DNA from: an uncultured Cellvibrionales bacterium
GTDB lineage: Bacteria > Pseudomonadota > Gammaproteobacteria > Pseudomonadales > Porticoccaceae
DNA: 60,785 nt
Assembly: GCA_913062605.1 (NCBI GenBank)
Contig: CAJXWQ010000010.1
Span: 1-60,785, forward strand
Direction: 5' to 3'
A program made the translations under genes and the position numbers. Positions 25,301 through 35,844 of this stretch are shown in pieces (within the stretch, counting starts at the first letter, position 1; every line of letters starts with the position of its first letter). The notes under the pieces were generated by a model that worked only from the letters and a program-made list of their open reading frames with translations, ran no database searches and had not been told where the DNA came from.

Positions 25301-25846
25301 GCGAAATGGCAGTTTGGCACCCATAGGATAGATATCGACCAGTGACCCGCGGACAGTAAATTCTCCGTGCTCTATAACGGTGTCGGCGCAGCGGTAGCCG
25401 CTGTGCTCAAGTTTTTCCCTGAGATCATTTAAATCAAGATGGTCACCTGTGTGGTAATCAAAAGCACGTTGGCTGATAAACTCAACAGGCGGTAATCGGT
25501 GCATCAATGTGGTGACGGGTACGACAACGACACCACAGGTGATTTGAGGCAAGCGGAACAGGGTGCGAAGTCGCTCGGAAATAATATCCTGGTGAGGAGA
25601 AAACAGGTCGTAGGGTAATGTTTCCCAATCAGGAAAGTGAAAAACGGGTGTTTTCTCATCGAGAAAAAATTGCAGTTCAGACTCTAGTTGGGATGCCGCC
25701 CTTGCAGAGTCCGTGATAACGATGGTTAATCCTTGGTGTTGTTGGCAGGCCTCGGCGATGGCCAAAGCTGTGCCAGATCCGTGGATGCCCTGCCAAAGGC
25801 GTTTGTCGCCCGGTAGATTGGCGGCTGGGATAGGCAAAATTGACAT
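22379..25846 (-). CDS. mfd: Transcription-repair coupling factor Mfd
   Basis: A 1155-aa DNA translocase that removes RNA polymerase stalled at lesions and recruits UvrA. N-terminal UvrB-like domain (about 1-330), RNA polymerase-interacting region around 470-550 (GVGRYRGLQTL is its start), RecG-like helicase motifs GDVGFGKTEVAMR (Walker A), DEEHRFG (Walker B), TATPIPRTL and QLRGRVGRSHHQAYAY (motif VI), then the C-terminal TRCF domain. Length is standard. It is the first gene of an mfd-csiV pair. Its start is 78 bp from the divergent lipoprotein gene. Confidence 0.96.
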   Translation of the reverse strand: MSILPIPAANLPGDKRLWQGIHGSGTALAIAEACQQHQGLTIVITDSARAASQLESELQFFLDEKTPVFHFPDWETLPYDLFSPHQDIISERLRTLFRLPQITCGVVVVPVTTLMHRLPPVEFISQRAFDYHTGDHLDLNDLREKLEHSGYRCADTVIEHGEFTVRGSLVDIYPMGAKLPFRIDLFDNEIETLRTFDPETQRTLSQTDHICLLPAREVPLDKSAIRRFKDNWLTHFDVDHRRCPLYQDVSEGITSQGIEYFLPLFFEKCATLFDYLPKNCLVFSDGAIDQAAEKFWKELSHRHQEYNIDPTRPLLPPNEVFIPVDELFGHLKNYPRTQLLTDSNTGTKNQWSLAIQAPQDVAINAKAENPLTKLERYLLTTDQRVLFCAESAGRRETLLELLARIDIHPIEMKSWSEFINSDHPIAITVYPLARGLSLDKPGICLISESELFGQQVMQRRRRSKQREDADQVIKNLTELRVGAPVVHIDNGVGRYRGLQTLTAGGEPQEFITLEYADEAKLYVPVSSLHLISRYSGSEEELAPLHRLGSEQWQKAKDKALKQIRDTATELLDIYATRAARKGFACHDPEEDYRTFCADFPFEETPDQLDTIEATKRDMLSEQPMDRLVCGDVGFGKTEVAMRAAFIAVSSGKQVIMLVPTTLLAHQHLENFRDRFANWPVTIEELSRFRTAKEQDEVLANTASGKVDILIGTHKLLHTDIDYSNLGLLIIDEEHRFGVRQKEKVKALRAEVDILTLTATPIPRTLNLSMSGVRDLSIIATPPAKRLSVKTFVHQSDLRVTREAILREILRGGQVFYLHNEVKSIEKTARELQELVPEARIEIAHGQMRERQLEKVMSDFYHQHFNILVCTTIIETGIDIPSANTIIIDRSDKFGLAQLHQLRGRVGRSHHQAYAYMLTPNPKSMTTDAVKRLEAISSADQLGAGFTLATHDLEIRGAGELLGEGQSGHIQSIGFTLYMELLERAVDAIRKGKSIELDIHMSEDIEINLNIPALIPEDYLPDVHMRLMMYKRIANANSSLDLRELQVEMIDRFGLLPDYLKNLYQVTELKLQARQMGISKLEAGPMGGRIDFGSDTVVDPLTIVQLVQKQPEVYRLQGATTLKFTAPPTAPMNTTEQRLEQVQIFLNQLTPTENIH

Positions 25847-25924
25847 GTTGGTAGTGGTGCTTCTGTGGCTACAGTAGTGAGGTGTGCTATTTTAGCGGCG
25901 GCTTTGAGATATTGATATGTATCT

Positions 25925-26620
25925 GTGGGATTTGTCGTGGGAATACGAATAATACTATTGAGCATGCTGCTTATGTTGGGTGGCTGTGCAGGGCAAGGTT
26001 TTCCTCTAGAAAATCTTGCGAAAACTGACATTGATGTGGTGGCTGATGGCCATTACCTGGAAGTGGAACGCATTCTTAAACAGCTCACCGTTAAGATCTA
26101 TAAAAGAAACCCCCGGTTTCTTTATTTAGGCTCAGATTTTAAGGGGGCGCACACGATAGATAGCAGGGTACAGCAAATTTTTGGTGAGCCCGGTAAATTG
26201 CAGTTTGAGGAATTGGCTGTCACTGGCGCCGAAGCCATTGAGTTGGCCCTAGATGAGCAATATCGTGGTGACCGTGTATTTGCTCTTATGGTTGGGCTGA
26301 CTGACATGCTGAGACAATCCTACGGTTATAGGGCCGAGTTTTTTATGTTCAGCGAGTTGGATGAGCAAAAGCTTTATCTCAGTGCTCGTAATCTGGAAAT
26401 TGCCATTTGGCGTATAAATACCTATCTGGATGCACAAAAAGTCCCGCTGGTATTGACCAACAGTCGCAATGGTGAACAGCACAACCTTAGTTATGCCCAG
26501 TTGTTCGGTAAATTGATTGCTCTACAGGATATGTTGGCAATCATTGTGGCAGGGCATAATCAGAGAGTGATAAGAACCGTGGCGCTGAATGTGGCCTCTA
26601 TGGCGTTTTTCCCTCTCTAA
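25925..26620 (+). CDS. Predicted lipoprotein, unknown function
   Basis: A 231-aa protein. The N-terminus has a lipoprotein signal with lipobox LGGC (Cys about residue 22), so the mature protein is membrane-anchored. The rest is soluble and helical, with blocks such as GDRVFALMVGLTDMLRQSYGY and KLYLSARNLEIAIWRINTYL that look conserved. I do not recognise a named family. The start is GTG at 25925 or the in-frame GTG at 25937. It is divergent from mfd and upstream of gap with its own likely separate promoter. Confidence 0.78.
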   Translation: MGFVVGIRIILLSMLLMLGGCAGQGFPLENLAKTDIDVVADGHYLEVERILKQLTVKIYKRNPRFLYLGSDFKGAHTIDSRVQQIFGEPGKLQFEELAVTGAEAIELALDEQYRGDRVFALMVGLTDMLRQSYGYRAEFFMFSELDEQKLYLSARNLEIAIWRINTYLDAQKVPLVLTNSRNGEQHNLSYAQLFGKLIALQDMLAIIVAGHNQRVIRTVALNVASMAFFPL

Positions 26621-26757
26621 TCTGTTGATTCAGGTAGATGGCTTCGTTGTGTTATTTGCCTCGCATTTGATCGGACTCAATCGCTAATCAAGTGTGACTT
26701 CAATATAGTATTGGTATGGCACGGGTTATTCATCAGCCTTATGCTCACCAAACACAG

Positions 26758-26786
26758 TTGCTCTCATAACACTGAGGCCGGATAAT
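26758..26786 (+). promoter_or_regulatory. Possible sigma70 promoter of gap
   Basis: TTGCTC (26758-26763) and GATAAT (26781-26786) with a 17-bp spacer lie about 60 bp before the GTG start of gap. Each box keeps most consensus bases. This is the best candidate in the 227-bp gap; no experimental support. Confidence 0.5.
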
Positions 26787-26847
26787 ACTTGCCCCTGCGA
26801 AGGACAGTGCTTTCAGCACAACATCATCTAACTAAGAGGTTTACCAC

Positions 26848-28308
26848 GTGACAGAAGAAACTCGCCCCATACCCGCTGATTTTTTTGCAGATTGGAAAGA
26901 GCGTGAAGCATTGGCAGAAGCCATGATTCCAGTGATTGGCCGGCTGTACCGGGAGAATAATGTTTCTCTCTATATGTATGGCAAAAGCATGGTGAACCAG
27001 TCCGTTATTGAGCTCATGAAAGCACATCGTTTTGTGCGCCAGATGGAGCAAAATGAGCTGTCCGAGTACGAAACTTTTCCCTTAGTCAAAGCACTGTCAG
27101 AGATGAATCTCGGGCCAGCTCATATTGATGTGGGTAAGCTAACTGTGCGGTACCAAGAGTCTGGTAACGGTGGAGATGTCGTTGAGTTCCTACAGAAAGA
27201 GGTGGGTGATGACATTGGTAACACCCGTAAACCTCTCCCTGAGCCACAGGATATTGTGTTGTATGGCTTTGGTCGTATCGGCCGCCTGTTGGCCAGATTG
27301 TTGATTGAGAAAACAGGTGGTGGTGACTTGCTTCGTTTGCGTGCCATTGTGGTTCGCAAAGGCAAGAGCATCGATGACCTGGCCAAACGTGCCAGCCTGT
27401 TGCGTCGTGACTCTGTTCACGGTGCTTTTGATGGGACTATCCGTGTCCTGAAGGATCAGAATATACTGGTTTGTAATGGCAACCCCATTCAGGTGATTTA
27501 CGCTAACTCACCTGCCGAGGTTGATTACACAGAGCATGGCATTAGTAATGCCATCATCATAGATAATACGGGTGTTTGGCGTGACGAAGATGGCTTGGGG
27601 CTGCACCTGAAATGCCCTGGTGCCAGCAAGGTTATCCTTACAGCACCTGGCAAAGGAAATATCCCAAATATTGTTTATGGTATTAACCACCATGAAATCA
27701 CACCTGAATCCAAGATTATTTCAGCAGCATCCTGTACCACTAATGCCATCGTGCCGGTATTGAAAGCGTTACAAGATGAATACGGTATTAATAAGGGCCA
27801 TGTGGAAACCGTTCACGCTTATACCAATGATCAGAATCTGATTGATAATTACCATAAAGGCTCCCGTAGAGGTCGTAGTGCCGCATTGAATATGGTGTTG
27901 ACGGAAACGGGCGCGGCAAAAGCCGTCGCCAAAGCGCTTCCTGAGCTGGAAGGCAAGTTGACGGGTAACGCGATTAGGGTGCCAACACCGAATGTGTCTA
28001 TGGCTATTCTTAACCTTCAGCTGGATAGTGAGACAACTCGTGATGCGTTGAATGAGTATATGCGTAAGATGTCGCTGTATTCAGAGCTTCAGCAGCAAAT
28101 CGACTACACCATTTCAACAGAAGCAGTTTCCAGTGATTTTGTGGGTTCACGGCATGCCTGTATTTTTGATTCGGAGGCAACCATTGTGAGTGGTGACAGT
28201 GTTGTCTTGTACTGCTGGTATGACAATGAGTTTGGTTACAGCTGTCAGGTGGTTCGCTGTCTTGAAGAATTGGTGGGTGTATCTTGGCCGATGTATCCAA
28301 AATCCTGA
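26848..28308 (+). CDS. gap: Long-form glyceraldehyde-3-phosphate dehydrogenase
   Basis: A 486-aa GAPDH: a normal dehydrogenase of about 350 residues preceded by about 133 extra residues. The Rossmann motif GFGRIG is at 140-145, and the catalytic Cys296 lies in SAASCTTNA with the expected downstream His in HAYTNDQ. The N-terminal extension (DWKEREALAEAMIPVIGRL...) is helical and without known domain. The same long form is found at this place in Pseudomonas. It starts with GTG after an AGAGG RBS. It acts in glycolysis or, more likely for this group, gluconeogenesis. A strong terminator follows. Confidence 0.93.
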   Translation: MTEETRPIPADFFADWKEREALAEAMIPVIGRLYRENNVSLYMYGKSMVNQSVIELMKAHRFVRQMEQNELSEYETFPLVKALSEMNLGPAHIDVGKLTVRYQESGNGGDVVEFLQKEVGDDIGNTRKPLPEPQDIVLYGFGRIGRLLARLLIEKTGGGDLLRLRAIVVRKGKSIDDLAKRASLLRRDSVHGAFDGTIRVLKDQNILVCNGNPIQVIYANSPAEVDYTEHGISNAIIIDNTGVWRDEDGLGLHLKCPGASKVILTAPGKGNIPNIVYGINHHEITPESKIISAASCTTNAIVPVLKALQDEYGINKGHVETVHAYTNDQNLIDNYHKGSRRGRSAALNMVLTETGAAKAVAKALPELEGKLTGNAIRVPTPNVSMAILNLQLDSETTRDALNEYMRKMSLYSELQQQIDYTISTEAVSSDFVGSRHACIFDSEATIVSGDSVVLYCWYDNEFGYSCQVVRCLEELVGVSWPMYPKS

Positions 28309-28334
28309 TTCTTGTGCATGAGTACTAACATGAG

Positions 28335-28370
28335 CACTAAAGAGCCCCGATAGTCCGGGGCTCTTTAGTG
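28335..28370. terminator. Terminator-like 15-bp hairpin after gap
   Basis: CACTAAAGAGCCCCG (28335-28349), a 6-nt loop and CGGGGCTCTTTAGTG (28356-28370) form a perfect 15-bp GC-rich stem 26 bp after the gap stop. The T-run is short and part of the stem itself (CTCTTTAGTG). It isolates gap from nqr. Confidence 0.75.
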
Positions 28371-29998
<1,628 letters not shown>

Positions 29999-30000
29999 TA

Positions 30001-31203
30001 GTGAAAATTTTACGTAACTATCTTGATAAAATTGAGCCGCATTTTCACAAAGACGGCAAGTGGGAGAAATGGTTTGCCCTGTTCGAAGCGGCCGATACTA
30101 TCTTCTATTCTCCGGGTACTGTAACTAAAAACGGTTCTCATATTCGTGATGGTATCGACCTGAAGCGTGTGATGATTACTGTTTGGCTGGCGGCTTTTCC
30201 TGCCATGTTCTACGGCATGTATAACCTTGGCTTCCAGGCTAACACTATTATGGCCGCTTCCGGTGCGTCTGCCGTTGAAGGTTGGCATGGTGTTTTGATA
30301 TCCATGTTTGCCGGTCATGACCCAGCAAGCATATGGGATTGCATATTGTATGGTGCGGTCTACTTTGTACCGATTTACATGGTCACCTTTATTATCGGTG
30401 GTTTCTGGGAAGTATTGTTCGCTATGGTTCGTGGCCATGAAGTGAATGAGGGTTTCTTTGTTACTTCGATTTTATTTGCGCTGATCTGCCCACCAGATAT
30501 TCCTTTATGGCAAGTGGCTCTGGGTATTAGCTTTGGTGTTGTCATCGGCAAAGAAGTGTTCGGTGGCACAGGAAAGAACTTCCTGAACCCGGCATTGACG
30601 GGCCGTGCATTCCTATTCTTTGCCTACCCGGCTGAAATGTCAGGGGATGCGGTATGGGCTGCCGTTGATGGTTATACAGGTGCCACAGCATTGTCCATAG
30701 CCTCCACGCAGGGTATCGAAGTGTTGCAACAACAAATGACCTGGATGGATGCCTTTATCGGTAAGATGCAGGGCTCAGTGGGTGAGACATCGACATTGGC
30801 TATCTTTGCCGGTGGCGCATTGTTGCTACTCAATCGCATCGCGTCCTGGCGAATTATTGCCGGTGTCCTCATTGGGATGATTGCTCTGTCTACATTGTTT
30901 AATTTTATCGGTTCCGATACCAACCCAATGTTCAATGTACCCTGGTACTGGCATTTGGTGATGGGTGGTTTTGCCTTCGGCATGATATTTATGGCAACAG
31001 ACCCTGTCTCTGCTTCCATGACGGACACAGGCAAACTCTGGTTCGGTGGCTTGATTGGTGTGATGGTTGTGCTGATTCGTGTCGTCAACCCGGCTTTCCC
31101 GGAAGGCATGATGTTGGCCATTCTGTTTGCTAACTTATTCGCACCGCTGATCGATCACTTTGTGGTTGAGGCCAATATTAAACGGAGGGTGGCACGTGGC
31201 TAG
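30001..31203 (+). CDS. nqrB: Na+-NQR subunit B
   Basis: A 400-aa integral membrane subunit with about ten helices. It carries a covalently bound FMN attached by ApbE: the site DGYTGATAL is at 223-231 with the flavinylated Thr expected at 229. Riboflavin is also bound by this subunit in studied complexes. It starts with GTG. The last 8 bp overlap the nqrC start. Sequence is close to the Vibrio type in length and motifs. Confidence 0.96.
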   Translation: MKILRNYLDKIEPHFHKDGKWEKWFALFEAADTIFYSPGTVTKNGSHIRDGIDLKRVMITVWLAAFPAMFYGMYNLGFQANTIMAASGASAVEGWHGVLISMFAGHDPASIWDCILYGAVYFVPIYMVTFIIGGFWEVLFAMVRGHEVNEGFFVTSILFALICPPDIPLWQVALGISFGVVIGKEVFGGTGKNFLNPALTGRAFLFFAYPAEMSGDAVWAAVDGYTGATALSIASTQGIEVLQQQMTWMDAFIGKMQGSVGETSTLAIFAGGALLLLNRIASWRIIAGVLIGMIALSTLFNFIGSDTNPMFNVPWYWHLVMGGFAFGMIFMATDPVSASMTDTGKLWFGGLIGVMVVLIRVVNPAFPEGMMLAILFANLFAPLIDHFVVEANIKRRVARG

Positions 31204-31966
31204 TAACGACTCTACTTCGAAAACTATTATTGTTGCGCTGGTACTTTGCATTGTCTGTTCAGTGTTTGTTTCTACTGCGGCGGTTATGCTCCGTCCGGCT
31301 CAACAGGCTAACAAAGATCTGGATCGTAAAACGAACATTCTCGCCGCAGCGGGCATGTTGCAGGAAGACGTCAGTGTAGAAGAGCAATTTTCCGGTATCT
31401 CGACTCGTGCAGTAGATATGGCCACTGGCAAGTTTACTGATGCGGTGGACGTAGCTACCTATGACCAGCGCAAGGCAGCAAAAAATCCTGCCATGTCTGA
31501 TGATCTTGGCGATGCTGACCTGGCGAAAATTGGTCGTCTTGCCAAATACATGGTGGTGTATGTTGTGGAAGGTGACGCTGGTATTGAAAAAATCATCCTG
31601 CCAATTAAAGGTTACGGCCTTTGGTCAACCCTATACGGTTTTGTGGCGCTGGAATCTGATCTCAATACGGTTGCTGGTCTTGGCTTTTATGAACATGCTG
31701 AAACACCGGGTCTAGGTGGTGAGGTGGATAATCCCGCCTGGAAAGCCAAGTGGGTTGGTAAGCAGAGTTATGATGCTGAAAATCAGCAAGCGCTAACGGT
31801 CATCAAAGGCTCTGTCGATAGTAGTCGTCCTGGAGCAGTACACCAGATTGATGGTCTGTCTGGTGCCACGCTGACCAGTAAAGGTGTCGATAATCTGATT
31901 AAATTCTGGATGGGTGAACAAGGTTTCGCCCCATTCCTTGCTAACTTGCGTGCAGGGGAGGCCTGA
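31196..31966 (+). CDS. nqrC: Na+-NQR subunit C
   Basis: A 256-aa subunit with one N-terminal transmembrane helix (about 8-30) and a periplasmic FMN domain. The flavinylation motif SGATLTS has its Thr at residue 225. The GTG at 31196 is chosen because GGAGG lies 6-8 bases upstream; the longer frame from 31160 has no RBS and overlaps nqrB more. The ATG-less start and 8-bp overlap indicate coupled translation with nqrB. Confidence 0.95.
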   Translation: MASNDSTSKTIIVALVLCIVCSVFVSTAAVMLRPAQQANKDLDRKTNILAAAGMLQEDVSVEEQFSGISTRAVDMATGKFTDAVDVATYDQRKAAKNPAMSDDLGDADLAKIGRLAKYMVVYVVEGDAGIEKIILPIKGYGLWSTLYGFVALESDLNTVAGLGFYEHAETPGLGGEVDNPAWKAKWVGKQSYDAENQQALTVIKGSVDSSRPGAVHQIDGLSGATLTSKGVDNLIKFWMGEQGFAPFLANLRAGEA

Positions 31967-31968
31967 TC

Positions 31969-32634
31969 ATGACGACAAAAGTAAAAGACATATTGTTTAA
32001 ACCTGTTTTTGAAGAGAATCCTATTGCTCTTCAGATCTTGGGTATTTGTTCAGCGCTAGCAGTGACCTCCAGTTTAAAAGTGTCCGTTGTTATGTGTATA
32101 GCACTGACACTGGTGACTGCATTCTCGAGTATGTTGATATCGATAATTCGCAAACAGATTCCGGGCAGTATTCGCATTATTGTGCAGATGACGATTATTG
32201 CCTCGGTAGTAATTTTTGTGGATCAAGTTCTCAAGGCTGTGGCATACGATATTAGCAAGCAACTTTCCGTCTTCGTTGGTTTGATTATTACCAACTGTAT
32301 TGTGATGGGTCGAGCAGAAGCCTTTGCGATGAAAAATCCGCCTGTAGCCAGCTTCATCGATGGCATTGGTAATGGGTTGGGTTATAGCGTGATACTACTG
32401 ATTCTTGCCTTTATTCGGGAACTGTTTGGTTCCGGAAAACTGTTTGGATTTGAGGTCTTTTCAGTGGTTAATAATGGTGGCTGGTACGTACCCAATGGGT
32501 TGTTACTGCTTCCTCCCAGTGCATTCTTCCTGATCGGCTTGTTGATTTGGGCTCTGCGTTGCTGGAAAAAAGGTCAAGCAGAGGCGCCAGACTTTAAGAT
32601 TGCACCAAATTCATCTGAAGGGGAGGCCGTCTGA
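31969..32634 (+). CDS. nqrD: Na+-NQR subunit D
   Basis: A 221-aa polytopic membrane subunit (six helices) homologous to RnfE. With NqrE it forms the two-fold inverted pair that holds a membrane iron centre in known structures; the Cys in the SLKVSVVMC and [15 protein letters not shown] regions fits this. It starts 2 bp after nqrC. Its stop overlaps the nqrE ATG by one base. Confidence 0.95.
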   Translation: MTTKVKDILFKPVFEENPIALQILGICSALAVTSSLKVSVVMCIALTLVTAFSSMLISIIRKQIPGSIRIIVQMTIIASVVIFVDQVLKAVAYDISKQLSVFVGLIITNCIVMGRAEAFAMKNPPVASFIDGIGNGLGYSVILLILAFIRELFGSGKLFGFEVFSVVNNGGWYVPNGLLLLPPSAFFLIGLLIWALRCWKKGQAEAPDFKIAPNSSEGEAV

Positions 32635-33251
32635 TGGAACATTATCTGAGTCTTTTTGTTCGCTCTGTTTTTATTGAAAACATGGCGCTGTCTTTCTTCC
32701 TGGGAATGTGTACCTTTTTGGCAATTTCCAAGAAAATCCAGGCAGCCCTTGGTCTAGGGATTGCTGTCGTTGTTGTGTTGGTGATTACGGTTCCCGCTAA
32801 CAACCTTATCTTTACCTATCTGCTTGCCGAGGGTGCTCTGACCTGGACTGGCATTGAGGGTATGGAAGCGGTCGACCTCAGCTTTCTGGGTTTGCTCAGC
32901 TACATTGGCGTGATTGCTGCTATCGTACAGATCATGGAGATGTTTTTGGACAAGTTTGTGCCGGCTCTCTACAACGCTCTGGGCGTATTCCTGCCATTGA
33001 TTACAGTGAACTGCGCGATTATGGGTGCTTCACTGTTTATGGTTGAGCGCGACTACGATTTAGCGGAAAGCACCGTGTATGGTTTAGGTGCCGGTGTAGG
33101 TTGGGCTCTAGCTATTGTCGCTCTGGCCGGTATCCGCGAGAAGCTTAAATACAGTGACGTACCTGTAGGCCTGCAAGGACTGGGTATCACCTTTATTACT
33201 GTTGGTCTGATGTCGTTGGGCTTTATGTCCTTCGGCGGCATCGATCTGTAA
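32634..33251 (+). CDS. nqrE: Na+-NQR subunit E
   Basis: A 205-aa six-helix membrane subunit homologous to RnfA. It carries the conserved [12 protein letters not shown] and [13 protein letters not shown] segments, whose Cys residues pair with those of NqrD at the intramembrane iron centre. TGATG overlap with nqrD. nqrF follows after 21 bp. Confidence 0.95.
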   Translation: MEHYLSLFVRSVFIENMALSFFLGMCTFLAISKKIQAALGLGIAVVVVLVITVPANNLIFTYLLAEGALTWTGIEGMEAVDLSFLGLLSYIGVIAAIVQIMEMFLDKFVPALYNALGVFLPLITVNCAIMGASLFMVERDYDLAESTVYGLGAGVGWALAIVALAGIREKLKYSDVPVGLQGLGITFITVGLMSLGFMSFGGIDL

Positions 33252-33272
33252 TCGGCGGGGAGAAGAAAGATA

Positions 33273-34496
33273 ATGAATCTGGAAATCATACTCGGCGTTG
33301 GAATGTTCACCGTGGTCGTACTGGCACTGGTGGTATTTATCCTCGCTGCGCGAGCAAGATTGGTTAGCACCGGCGATGTCACCATTGATGTCAATGGCGA
33401 AAAAACGATTACAGTCCCTGCTGGTGACAAACTACTATTAACATTAGCGAATGCAGGTTTATTTCTGCCTTCAGCCTGTGGCGGCGGCGGTACATGTGCC
33501 CAGTGTAAATGTATTGTGGCAGCAGGTGGTGGCTCTATGCTACCTACAGAAGAGTCCCACTTTACCAAACGCGAAGCCAAAGAAGGCTGGCGCCTTTCCT
33601 GTCAGACTCCGGTCAAGCAGGATATGAAGGTGGTTGTACCTGAAGATGTGTTTGGTGTTAAACAATGGGAGTGTACGGTTGAGTCCAACCCCAATGTGGC
33701 CACTTTTATTAAAGAGCTGACATTGAAATTGCCTGAAGGCGAAAATGTCGACTTCCGTGCCGGTGGTTATGTACAGCTGGAGTGTCCTCCACATCATGTG
33801 AAATACAGTGATTTCGATATTGATGAAGAATATCGTGGTGACTGGGAGCGCTTCGGTTTCTTTGCCCACGAGTCTATTGTGACTGAGGATGTAATTCGCG
33901 CTTATTCCATGGCCAACTATCCAGAAGAGCGAGGTGTTGTTAAATTTAACATTCGTTGTGCTACACCGCCTCCTGGGTCTCACGGTATTCCTCCAGGCAT
34001 TATGTCTTCCTGGGTATTTAACTTAAAGCCTGGTGATAAGGTAAAAGTATTTGGTCCGTTTGGTGAATTTTTTGCCAAAGATACCGACAACGAGATGGTC
34101 TTCATTGGTGGTGGTGCAGGTATGGCCCCCATGCGTTCACATATCTTTGACCAGCTTCGTCGCTTAAACAGTACTCGTAAAATTTCATACTGGTATGGCG
34201 CTCGTTCCATGCGTGAGTGTTTCTACAATGAAGAATACGATGAGCTGGCCGCTGAAAATGAAAACTTCGATTGGCACTTAGCGTTATCCGATCCTCAACC
34301 AGAAGATAACTGGGATGGATTGCAAGGCTTTATCCATCAAGTGCTTTACGATAACTACCTGAAGGATCACCCAGCGCCAGAAGATTGTGAATACTACATG
34401 TGTGGACCTCCCATGATGAATGCCGCCGTGATCAAGATGTTGGTTGATCTAGGTGTTGAGAGGGACAATATCTTCCTCGATGACTTTGGTGGCTAA
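33273..34496 (+). CDS. nqrF: Na+-NQR subunit F (NADH dehydrogenase subunit)
   Basis: A 407-aa electron-input subunit. One N-terminal membrane helix (3-26), a [2Fe-2S] ferredoxin domain with Cys69, Cys75, Cys78 and Cys110 ([13 protein letters not shown]...LSC), an FAD domain ([11 protein letters not shown]) and an NADH-binding domain ([12 protein letters not shown] and the CGPPMM end). All expected residues are present. It ends 13 bp before the apbE start. Confidence 0.96.
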   Translation: MNLEIILGVGMFTVVVLALVVFILAARARLVSTGDVTIDVNGEKTITVPAGDKLLLTLANAGLFLPSACGGGGTCAQCKCIVAAGGGSMLPTEESHFTKREAKEGWRLSCQTPVKQDMKVVVPEDVFGVKQWECTVESNPNVATFIKELTLKLPEGENVDFRAGGYVQLECPPHHVKYSDFDIDEEYRGDWERFGFFAHESIVTEDVIRAYSMANYPEERGVVKFNIRCATPPPGSHGIPPGIMSSWVFNLKPGDKVKVFGPFGEFFAKDTDNEMVFIGGGAGMAPMRSHIFDQLRRLNSTRKISYWYGARSMRECFYNEEYDELAAENENFDWHLALSDPQPEDNWDGLQGFIHQVLYDNYLKDHPAPEDCEYYMCGPPMMNAAVIKMLVDLGVERDNIFLDDFGG

Positions 34497-34509
34497 AGAA
34501 AGGCGGTTA

Positions 34510-35562
34510 ATGCGAATTCAACCCACAAAAAAAATAATAAAAACGAGGCCTGGGGCCTCGTTTTTGTTTGCCTGTGTTCTATTTATTGCTGGGCTTCAGG
34601 GCTGTGGAAAAAAATCAGAGCAGCTGGTCTTCAGCGGCCTGACGATGGGTACCACCTATCAAGTTAAAATTGTGCCTAATAACATTGTGTTATCGAATAA
34701 CCTGGCAGATCAAATAGATGATCGGTTACAGGGTTTGGATGCCATCTTTACCACCTATCAGAAAACCTCGGAATTAATGAGATTTAATCAATCGGCAATC
34801 AAGCAACCCCAGGTGGTATCGCAGGATATGTTTGAGGTTATGACCATTGCCAAGCAGGTTTATCAGCAAACTAACGGTGCTTTTGACCCCACGGTTGGAC
34901 CACTGGTAAACCTCTGGGGCTTTGGACCCGATTATACAGATCAGGTTATTCCTCAATCTGAAGAAATTACTCAACATTTATTGTCTGTTGGACTGAATTA
35001 TCTTTTATTAGATCAACAGGCAAGAACGGCAACCCGTCAGTTTGATATCGAGCTGGATTTTTCTGCTATAGCCAAGGGATATGCTGTAGATGTGGTAGCA
35101 GAGCTATTGGCATCTTATGGACTTGAGCATTATCTGATTGAGGTGGGTGGCGAGCTCCGTTTGAAGGGCCACAAGGCCAACGGTCAACGCTGGAAGATTG
35201 CCATTGAAAAGCCATCGATGGAGCCGGGTGGTGTACAAGAAGCGCTAGCATTAGAAAATGTTGCTGTGGCAACTTCTGGTGATTACCGCAACTATTTTGA
35301 GATAGAGGGTAAACGCTATTCACACACGATTGATCCCAGAACAGGCTATCCTATAGCTCATAAGTTGGCATCCGTTACGGTAATTGCTCAAACGGCGGCA
35401 AGAGCTGATGCATTCGCCACGGCGATGATGGTATTAGGTCCAGAGGGTGCTCTAACGCTTGCAGAACAGAATGATTTGGCGGTTTACCTGTTGGTTAAGC
35501 AGTCCGGTGGTTTTGAACCGCGAACTACCACCCTGTTCACTCAATACCTTTTAGGAGAGTAG
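34510..35562 (+). CDS. apbE: FAD:protein FMN transferase ApbE
   Basis: A 350-aa periplasmic lipoprotein that attaches FMN to the Thr residues of NqrB and NqrC. Lipobox LQGC with lipid Cys32, then the family motifs LTMGTTYQVKI, GAFDPTVGPLVNLWGFG, LDFSAIAKGYAVD, YLIEVGGELR and HTIDPRTGYP (Mg/FAD site). The ATG at 34510 gives a normal lipoprotein n-region (MRIQPTKKIIKTR); the frame from 34453 lies inside nqrF. An intrinsic terminator covers codons 10-19, so read-through or a separate message matters for its level. Its place after nqrF fits its job. Confidence 0.94.
   Translation: MRIQPTKKIIKTRPGASFLFACVLFIAGLQGCGKKSEQLVFSGLTMGTTYQVKIVPNNIVLSNNLADQIDDRLQGLDAIFTTYQKTSELMRFNQSAIKQPQVVSQDMFEVMTIAKQVYQQTNGAFDPTVGPLVNLWGFGPDYTDQVIPQSEEITQHLLSVGLNYLLLDQQARTATRQFDIELDFSAIAKGYAVDVVAELLASYGLEHYLIEVGGELRLKGHKANGQRWKIAIEKPSMEPGGVQEALALENVAVATSGDYRNYFEIEGKRYSHTIDPRTGYPIAHKLASVTVIAQTAARADAFATAMMVLGPEGALTLAEQNDLAVYLLVKQSGGFEPRTTTLFTQYLLGE
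34539..34565 (+). terminator. Intrinsic terminator inside the apbE signal-peptide codons
   Basis: AAAAACGAGGCC (34539-34550), loop TGG, GGCCTCGTTTTT (34554-34565): a perfect 12-bp stem flanked by A- and T-runs, i.e. textbook Rho-independent form in either direction. It begins 43 bp after the nqrF stop but lies within apbE residues 10-19. Confidence 0.8.
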
Positions 35563-35565
35563 ATA

Positions 35566-35808
35566 GTGTTGGAACTATTTTTAGCTTTTGTTGTTTTATT
35601 GCTGATTATGGGGGGCATGGCCATTGGTGTCATTATGGGCCGTAAACCGTTAAAAGGGTCATGTGGTGGTGTTGGGGCAGCATTGGGTGAAAAGGACTAC
35701 ACCTGTGATTTATGTGGTGACGACCCCAATAAATGTGAAGAAATTTCTCAGGAAAATTCAGAAAATAAGGCGGGTGATATGGCCTACGATGCGACCAAGG
35801 AAAAATAA
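35566..35808 (+). CDS. nqrM: Na+-NQR maturation protein NqrM
   Basis: An 80-aa membrane protein (DUF539). One helix (about 3-24) and a Cys cluster: Cys33, Cys47, Cys50 and Cys57 (GSCGGVGAAL, TCDLCGDDPNKC). NqrM is needed for insertion of iron into the NqrD/E site; the Cys set is thought to carry it. It starts with GTG 3 bp after apbE, and the pair forms the maturation end of the nqr cluster. Confidence 0.93.
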   Translation: MLELFLAFVVLLLIMGGMAIGVIMGRKPLKGSCGGVGAALGEKDYTCDLCGDDPNKCEEISQENSENKAGDMAYDATKEK

Positions 35809-35844
35809 ACTACTGGTCTGGTCAAGATCATTTGTAATAATGGA

